From NCBI GenBank assembly GCA_023437255.1, contig JAEZGR010000349.1, positions 1 to 5,273 of the forward strand: a DNA stretch of 5,273 bases. The letters are read 5' to 3'. Shown piece by piece: positions 1 through 5,273 of this stretch (the stretch's first letter is position 1; every line of letters begins with the position of its first letter). Below the pieces are notes generated by a model. It did no database searches. It had not been told where the DNA came from and saw nothing but the letters and a program-made list of their open reading frames with translations. A program made the position numbers and the translations under genes. The stretch comes from Pseudomonadota bacterium (GTDB taxonomy: Bacteria > Pseudomonadota > Gammaproteobacteria > Burkholderiales > Burkholderiaceae_B).

Positions 1-559
<559 letters not shown>

Positions 560-988
560 TCAGGATCGGGGGGCGGTGAAGCGTTCTTCGAGCTTCACGA
601 GCGTGTCGGTCAGCGCATCGAGCTCATCGGCAGGAATGGGGCCCAAGGCGAGTTCAAAGAACTCATTTCGGCGCACCATGGTGGCCCGTACCGCCGCGCG
701 GCCGGCATCGGTGAGCAATACATTGGTGAGACGTGCGTCGTGGGCGTCGCGGCTGCGTGCTACCCAGCCCTCGGCTTCGAGCGCCTTGAGCTGCCGGGTC
801 AGCGCCGCGGGGTCGATGGCCAGATGTTGCGCCAGCACCTTCTGGCTCAGTTCGCCGTGCGTGTCGAGCAGAACCAGTATGCGCCAGCGCGCCACCGACA
901 GGCCGGTATGCGCCTCGAATCCGGCCACCAACGCCCGATAGCTGCGCCCGATCTGCTGCATGAAACGCAGATGATGGGGCTCGATCAT
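560..988 (-). CDS. MarR-family winged-helix transcriptional regulator
   Basis: This 142-residue protein has the usual MarR length and layout. After an N-terminal dimerisation helix (about 5-25) comes the SVARWRILVLL helix (31-41), then the helix-turn-helix from LSQKVLAQHL to RQLKALEAEGWV (47-76). The wing (79-97, SRDAHDARLTNVLLTDAGR) carries the family's D-x-R pattern (D84, R86) followed by LTDAG. A C-terminal helix (about 117-136) would complete the dimer interface. There is no cysteine, so an OhrR-type thiol redox switch is excluded and ligand binding is more likely. The start at 986-988 is favoured over in-frame upstream Met codons because AAGGAG (994-999) lies 5 nt before it and because the N-terminus MIEPHHLRF fits the family. 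The start overlaps the transporter stop as ATGA, implying translational coupling. It probably represses the transporter operon, including itself. The ligand is unknown. Confidence 0.95.
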   Translation of the reverse strand: MIEPHHLRFMQQIGRSYRALVAGFEAHTGLSVARWRILVLLDTHGELSQKVLAQHLAIDPAALTRQLKALEAEGWVARSRDAHDARLTNVLLTDAGRAAVRATMVRRNEFFELALGPIPADELDALTDTLVKLEERFTAPRS

Positions 989-2634
989 GTGGACTCCTTC
1001 TGTTCGGGCGCTGAATCGGCGGCCTTGGCCACCGCATTCTGCATGGGCGGGGCCGCGCGGTTGCGATCGAACGAGATCGCAGGCAGGCGGAACAGCCAGA
1101 CAAGACCGGCAAGCGCCACCACCAGCGTCAGCACGAGGCCGGCATGCACGGCCCACACGAGCGATTCACGGGCATGCAGGATAAAGGTTTCCCCATGCAG
1201 GCCCACGCGCTGCAGCACGCCGATGAAGGCACTCTGCACGTGCGCACTGACCAGTACCTGCGGATCCTCAAGGCCCGCGAGCCAGGCCGGATTCGGGAAC
1301 TTCGACACATCCAGCTCGCGCACACGCTCGACATAGTAATGATTGATGATGGAACCGATGATGGCGGTGCCGACCATGCCGCCCACCATGCGCGTGGACT
1401 GCATCAGCGCCGTGGAAATGCCGAGCTGGGAACGCTTCACGAGTTCCTGGATGAAGACGGTGATATTCGGCATCAACACGCCCAGGCCGATACCGCAGCC
1501 GCTCAGGCATACGATCAACACGATGCGTGGCGTATCGGCCCACACGAACAGCAGGCCCGCGCCGCAAACCAGCAGGAACGTGAAACCGATATGCAGTATG
1601 CGCTCCGGCCGGCGCATGCGGGTAATGATGCGGGCGCTGGCAATGCTGCCCACCGTGATCGACAGAACCAGCGGCGTGATCAGCACCCCCACTTCACGCG
1701 CGGTCAGGCCGAAGCCTCCCTGCAGAAGCAGCGGGATGTAAATCAGCAGAGCGAACATGATGAAGCCCAGGAAGAACGACAGCAGGCAGAAGATCACGAC
1801 GCTCGGGTTGCGGAACATGTCCAGCGGAATCAGTGCCTGCGCACAGCGCTTTTCCCACCACACGAATGCCGTGGCCGCGGCCACCGTGAAGAGGCCCAGA
1901 CCGAGCATGGGCAAGCGGGCTCCGTACTCGGGCAGCAGCTGCACCAGGAACTGCAGGCCCGCCAGCGTCAGAGCAATCAGAACCGCGCCCTGCCAATCGA
2001 GGCTGATCTCCGATTGCTGCATGTGACGCACGCGCGGCAGATGGCGCGCGAGCAGATACAGCCCCAGCAGACCCAGGGGCACATTCATGAAGAACACTGT
2101 GCGCCAGCCCAGGTAATAGGTGAGAAAGCCGCCCAGCGTCGGACCCACCGCATTGGCAATGCCGAAGCAGCTGCTCAGGATCACCTGCCAGCGCAGACGT
2201 ACCCGCGGATCGGGAAACAGATCGGGCACCACGGCGAAGGCGGTGCCCAGCATCATGCCGCCCGCGATACCCTGCAGGGCACGACCCAGCACAAGCTGGA
2301 TCATCGACTGCGCCAGGCCGCACAACACCGATGACAGCAGGAACAGCACGATGGACAGCACCACGAACGGCTTGCGGCCGTAAAAGTCGCCCAGACGGCC
2401 GAAGATAGGGATCGTGATGATGGAGGTCAGGAGGTAGGCGGTGGTGACCCAGGCGTAAAGCTCGAAGCCCCTGAGTTCCGCCACGACGGTGGGTAACGCG
2501 GTGCCGACCACGGTCTGGTCAACCGCGACCATCATGGTCACGAAGCCCAGGCCCAGCATGGCCATTACCGATTCCCGAAACGACAGCAGCATGCCGCTCG
2601 AAGACGCGCGTTCAGTGGGTGATTTCTGTTCCAT
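985..2634 (-). CDS. Major facilitator superfamily exporter, DHA2 (EmrB/QacA) type, 14 membrane helices
   Basis: A 549-residue inner-membrane proton antiporter, probably exporting drugs or other toxic organic compounds; the substrate cannot be read from sequence. Visible family motifs are DQTVVGTALPTV in helix 1 (39-50, motif D1 with the intramembrane Asp39), GRLGDFYGRK (79-88, motif A), LVLGRALQGIAGG (114-126, motif B, Arg118), NAVGPTLGG (161-169, antiporter motif C), and WRTVFFMNVPLG (177-188) as found in EmrB/QacA proteins. Hydrophobic segments number about 14, the last at roughly 492-516. The long polar stretch at about 435-490 fits the large periplasmic loop between helices 13 and 14. The length is typical for DHA2. 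The ATG at 2632-2634 follows a TATAAT box and half-site cluster closely; its ribosome binding site (AAGAG, 11 nt away) is weak. It is first in a two-gene operon with marR. No EmrA-like adaptor or outer-membrane channel gene is adjacent, so single-component export is the simplest reading. Confidence 0.95.
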   Translation of the reverse strand: MEQKSPTERASSSGMLLSFRESVMAMLGLGFVTMMVAVDQTVVGTALPTVVAELRGFELYAWVTTAYLLTSIITIPIFGRLGDFYGRKPFVVLSIVLFLLSSVLCGLAQSMIQLVLGRALQGIAGGMMLGTAFAVVPDLFPDPRVRLRWQVILSSCFGIANAVGPTLGGFLTYYLGWRTVFFMNVPLGLLGLYLLARHLPRVRHMQQSEISLDWQGAVLIALTLAGLQFLVQLLPEYGARLPMLGLGLFTVAAATAFVWWEKRCAQALIPLDMFRNPSVVIFCLLSFFLGFIMFALLIYIPLLLQGGFGLTAREVGVLITPLVLSITVGSIASARIITRMRRPERILHIGFTFLLVCGAGLLFVWADTPRIVLIVCLSGCGIGLGVLMPNITVFIQELVKRSQLGISTALMQSTRMVGGMVGTAIIGSIINHYYVERVRELDVSKFPNPAWLAGLEDPQVLVSAHVQSAFIGVLQRVGLHGETFILHARESLVWAVHAGLVLTLVVALAGLVWLFRLPAISFDRNRAAPPMQNAVAKAADSAPEQKEST

Positions 2635-2639
2635 GGACC

Positions 2640-2661
2640 AGTCAACTCTTGACGAGTCAAC
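2640..2661. promoter_or_regulatory. Probable MarR operator: three alternating TTGAC/GTCAA half-sites
   Basis: Three half-sites are packed in 22 bp: GTCAA (2641-2645), TTGAC (2649-2653) and GTCAA (2656-2660). The right pair forms TTGAC-GA-GTCAA, a 12-bp palindrome with a 2-bp centre. The left pair forms GTCAA-CTC-TTGAC with the opposite orientation and a 3-bp centre. AGTCAAC occurs twice as a direct repeat, 15 bp apart (2640-2646 and 2655-2661). The cluster abuts the -10 box, covers the predicted transcript start and ends 5 bp from the transporter ATG. MarR proteins are known to bind short palindromes at such positions; that the neighbouring MarR binds here is inference. Confidence 0.6.
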
Positions 2662-2662
2662 A

Positions 2663-2668
2663 ATTATA
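2663..2668 (-). promoter_or_regulatory. -10 box of the transporter-marR promoter
   Basis: The minus strand reads TATAAT, a perfect sigma-70 -10 hexamer, 28 bp upstream of the transporter start codon. The predicted transcript start falls near 2655-2657, giving a leader of only about 20 nt. No recognisable -35 element lies 16-18 bp upstream (the minus strand there reads TGCGCG), so the promoter may be weak or may need an activator. The AT-rich box stands out in otherwise GC-rich sequence. Confidence 0.55.
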
Positions 2669-2688
2669 GAACGGAAGCCCGAGCGCGC

Positions 2689-2718
2689 GCATCGCCGCCG
2701 CGGGGGCTGCGGCGATGC
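2689..2718. repeat. Perfect 10-bp inverted repeat between kdsA and the transporter gene
   Basis: GCATCGCCGC (2689-2698) and GCGGCGATGC (2709-2718) form a perfect 10-bp GC-rich stem around a 10-nt loop. Neither strand has a T-run after it, so it is not a standard intrinsic terminator. It sits just upstream of the transporter's -10 box and overlaps the position where a -35 element would be. It may end or protect the kdsA transcript, or may be a binding site; sequence alone does not decide. Confidence 0.5.
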
Positions 2719-2738
2719 AACAACATCAGGAAATGAGG

Positions 2739-2759
2739 TGGCCCGCGCTATTCGGGCCA
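2739..2759 (-). terminator. Hairpin downstream of kdsA, possible weak terminator
   Basis: TGGCCCG (2739-2745) and CGGGCCA (2753-2759) form a 7-bp stem with a 7-nt loop, beginning 28 nt after the kdsA stop codon in the direction of transcription. The minus-strand sequence after the stem is CCTCATTTCC, with only three consecutive Ts. It could end or stabilise the pyrG-kdsA transcript. Support as a true terminator is modest. Confidence 0.3.
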
Positions 2760-2787
2760 GAAAGGCAACGTGCTGCCCGACGCGGGA

Positions 2788-3645
2788 TCAGTCGCGGAAT
2801 TCGCGCAAGAGAGCCCCGCTACCCTTCACCGCCCGGTCAATGGCGATGAGTGACTCGAGCAGACTGCGCATTTCGCCGAGCGGCACGGCATTGGGGCCGT
2901 CGGAAAGCGCCCTGTCGGGGTCGGGGTGAGTTTCCATGAACAGGCCGGAAATGCCCGCTGCCACCGCCGCCCGCGCCAGTACCGGCACGAACTCGCGCTG
3001 ACCGCCCGAAGACGTGCCCTGCCCGCCCGGCAGCTGTACAGAGTGGGTCGCGTCGAACACGACGGGGCACTGCGTTTCGCGCATGATGGCCAGCGAGCGC
3101 ATGTCGGACACAAGATTGTTGTAGCCGAACGAGACCCCGCGCTCGCACACCAGGATGTTGTGGCCGTCGCCGCCGGCGTCGAGCGCGGCCTGGCGCGCCT
3201 TGGCCACCACCTGCGCCATGTCGTGCGGGGCCAGAAACTGGCCCTTCTTGATGTTGACCGGCTTCAGGGTTGCGGCACAGGCATGGATGAAATCGGTCTG
3301 ACGGCAGAGAAACGCAGGCGTCTGCAGCACGTCGACCACGGCGGCCACATCGGCCACCTGCTCGGTGGTGTGCACATCGGTAAGCACCGGCACGCCAAGC
3401 TGCTCGCGCACGTCTGCCAGAATGCGCAGCCCTTCGTCTTGACCCGGGCCCCGGTATGAACGCCCCGAGCTGCGATTGGCCTTGTCGAACGAGCTCTTGT
3501 AGATGAAGTAAACGCCCAGCTCGGTGGTGAGCTCCTTGAGCGCTGCGGCGGTATCGAAAGCCATTTCCCTGGATTCGATCACGCAGGGCCCGGCGATCAG
3601 AAAGAAGGGCTGGTCAAGCCCAATATCTACGCCACACAGTTTCAT
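2788..3645 (-). CDS. kdsA: 3-deoxy-D-manno-octulosonate 8-phosphate (KDO-8-P) synthase, metal-dependent class
   Basis: KdsA condenses phosphoenolpyruvate with arabinose-5-phosphate in the cytoplasm to make KDO-8-P, the precursor of the inner-core sugar of lipopolysaccharide. The 285 residues match the family length. Seen are [11 protein letters not shown] (16-26), [11 protein letters not shown] (50-60) and SYRGPG (63-68) for substrate binding, FLCRQTD (112-118), [10 protein letters not shown] (131-140), and FMETHPDP (236-243). The position occupied by Asn in the metal-independent E. coli enzyme is Cys21 here. Together with His201, Glu238 and Asp249 it reproduces the four metal ligands known from the Aquifex enzyme (C11, H185, E222, D233), so this is the metal-dependent class. 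The start at 3643-3645 has AAGGA (3653-3657) 7 nt upstream. pyrG lies 77 bp before it in the same direction, so co-transcription is likely; CTP from PyrG serves the later CMP-KDO step. Confidence 0.98.
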   Translation of the reverse strand: MKLCGVDIGLDQPFFLIAGPCVIESREMAFDTAAALKELTTELGVYFIYKSSFDKANRSSGRSYRGPGQDEGLRILADVREQLGVPVLTDVHTTEQVADVAAVVDVLQTPAFLCRQTDFIHACAATLKPVNIKKGQFLAPHDMAQVVAKARQAALDAGGDGHNILVCERGVSFGYNNLVSDMRSLAIMRETQCPVVFDATHSVQLPGGQGTSSGGQREFVPVLARAAVAAGISGLFMETHPDPDRALSDGPNAVPLGEMRSLLESLIAIDRAVKGSGALLREFRD

Positions 3646-3652
3646 GAGTGCA

Positions 3653-3657
3653 TCCTT
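3653..3657 (-). promoter_or_regulatory. Ribosome binding site of kdsA
   Basis: The minus strand reads AAAAAGGATG upstream of the kdsA ATG, giving an AAGGA core with a 7-nt spacer. It is among the clearest Shine-Dalgarno sequences in the window and supports the start at 3645. Confidence 0.7.
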
Positions 3658-3674
3658 TTTCAGACGGCGGGCGA

Positions 3675-3693
3675 GGCGGGCAACCTGCCCGCC
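3675..3693. repeat. GC-rich hairpin in the pyrG-kdsA gap
   Basis: GGCGGGCA (3675-3682) and TGCCCGCC (3686-3693) make a perfect 8-bp stem closed by a 3-nt loop, midway between the pyrG stop and the kdsA ribosome binding site. No T-run follows on the minus strand, which continues TCGCCCGCC, so read-through into kdsA is expected. It may stabilise the upstream message or tune the ratio of the two products. Confidence 0.45.
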
Positions 3694-3722
3694 CCGGCGC
3701 CGTGATCGCGATGTGCCTGCGC

Positions 3723-5273
<1,551 letters not shown>

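Noticed and set aside
989..1156. A longer marR protein starting at 1156 (198 residues)
   Set aside because: The extra 56 residues overlap the transporter's C-terminal coding region, are rich in Arg, Ala and Cys and do not look like a MarR domain. The internal ATG at 988 has a strong ribosome binding site and gives a normal-length protein.
1144..2334. A 396-codon open frame on the plus strand opposite the transporter gene
   Set aside because: Its product is extremely rich in His, Gln, Ala and Arg with no domain pattern. It is the antisense reading of a GC-rich membrane-protein gene that has clear family motifs on the other strand.

Overview
The window holds a slice of an ordinary Gram-negative chromosome, and every gene is on the minus strand. 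In transcription order (right to left) they are pyrG (CTP synthase, 5' end beyond the window), kdsA (KDO-8-phosphate synthase), a 14-helix DHA2-type major facilitator transporter, a MarR-family regulator, and the N-terminal third of eno (enolase, 3' end beyond the window). High GC content, a lipopolysaccharide gene (kdsA) and the pyrG-kdsA-eno order point to a betaproteobacterium. The protein sequences look most like Burkholderiales/Alcaligenaceae (Bordetella/Achromobacter type), but that placement is from memory of the families and not from a search.

Layout: 3723-5273 is pyrG; 3646-3722 is a short gap with a GC-rich hairpin and a clear kdsA ribosome binding site; 2788-3645 is kdsA; 2635-2787 is a 153-bp gap with two inverted repeats, a TATAAT box and a cluster of TTGAC/GTCAA half-sites just in front of the transporter; 985-2634 is the transporter; 560-988 is marR, overlapping the transporter by four bases (ATGA); 407-559 is a gap with a possible terminator and a dyad in front of eno; 1-406 is eno. 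No stretch longer than about 300 bases lacks a gene.

Two functional layers are visible. The housekeeping genes make CTP, KDO-8-P and phosphoenolpyruvate. They are biochemically linked: enolase makes the PEP that KdsA condenses with arabinose-5-phosphate, and CTP is needed to activate KDO as CMP-KDO. Between kdsA and eno sits a two-gene transporter-regulator operon. It probably encodes a drug or toxic-compound exporter controlled by its own MarR repressor, which likely binds the half-site cluster over the transporter's start of transcription. This cassette and its operator are the most interesting part of the window. I see no mobile element, CRISPR array, RNA gene or clearly novel system.
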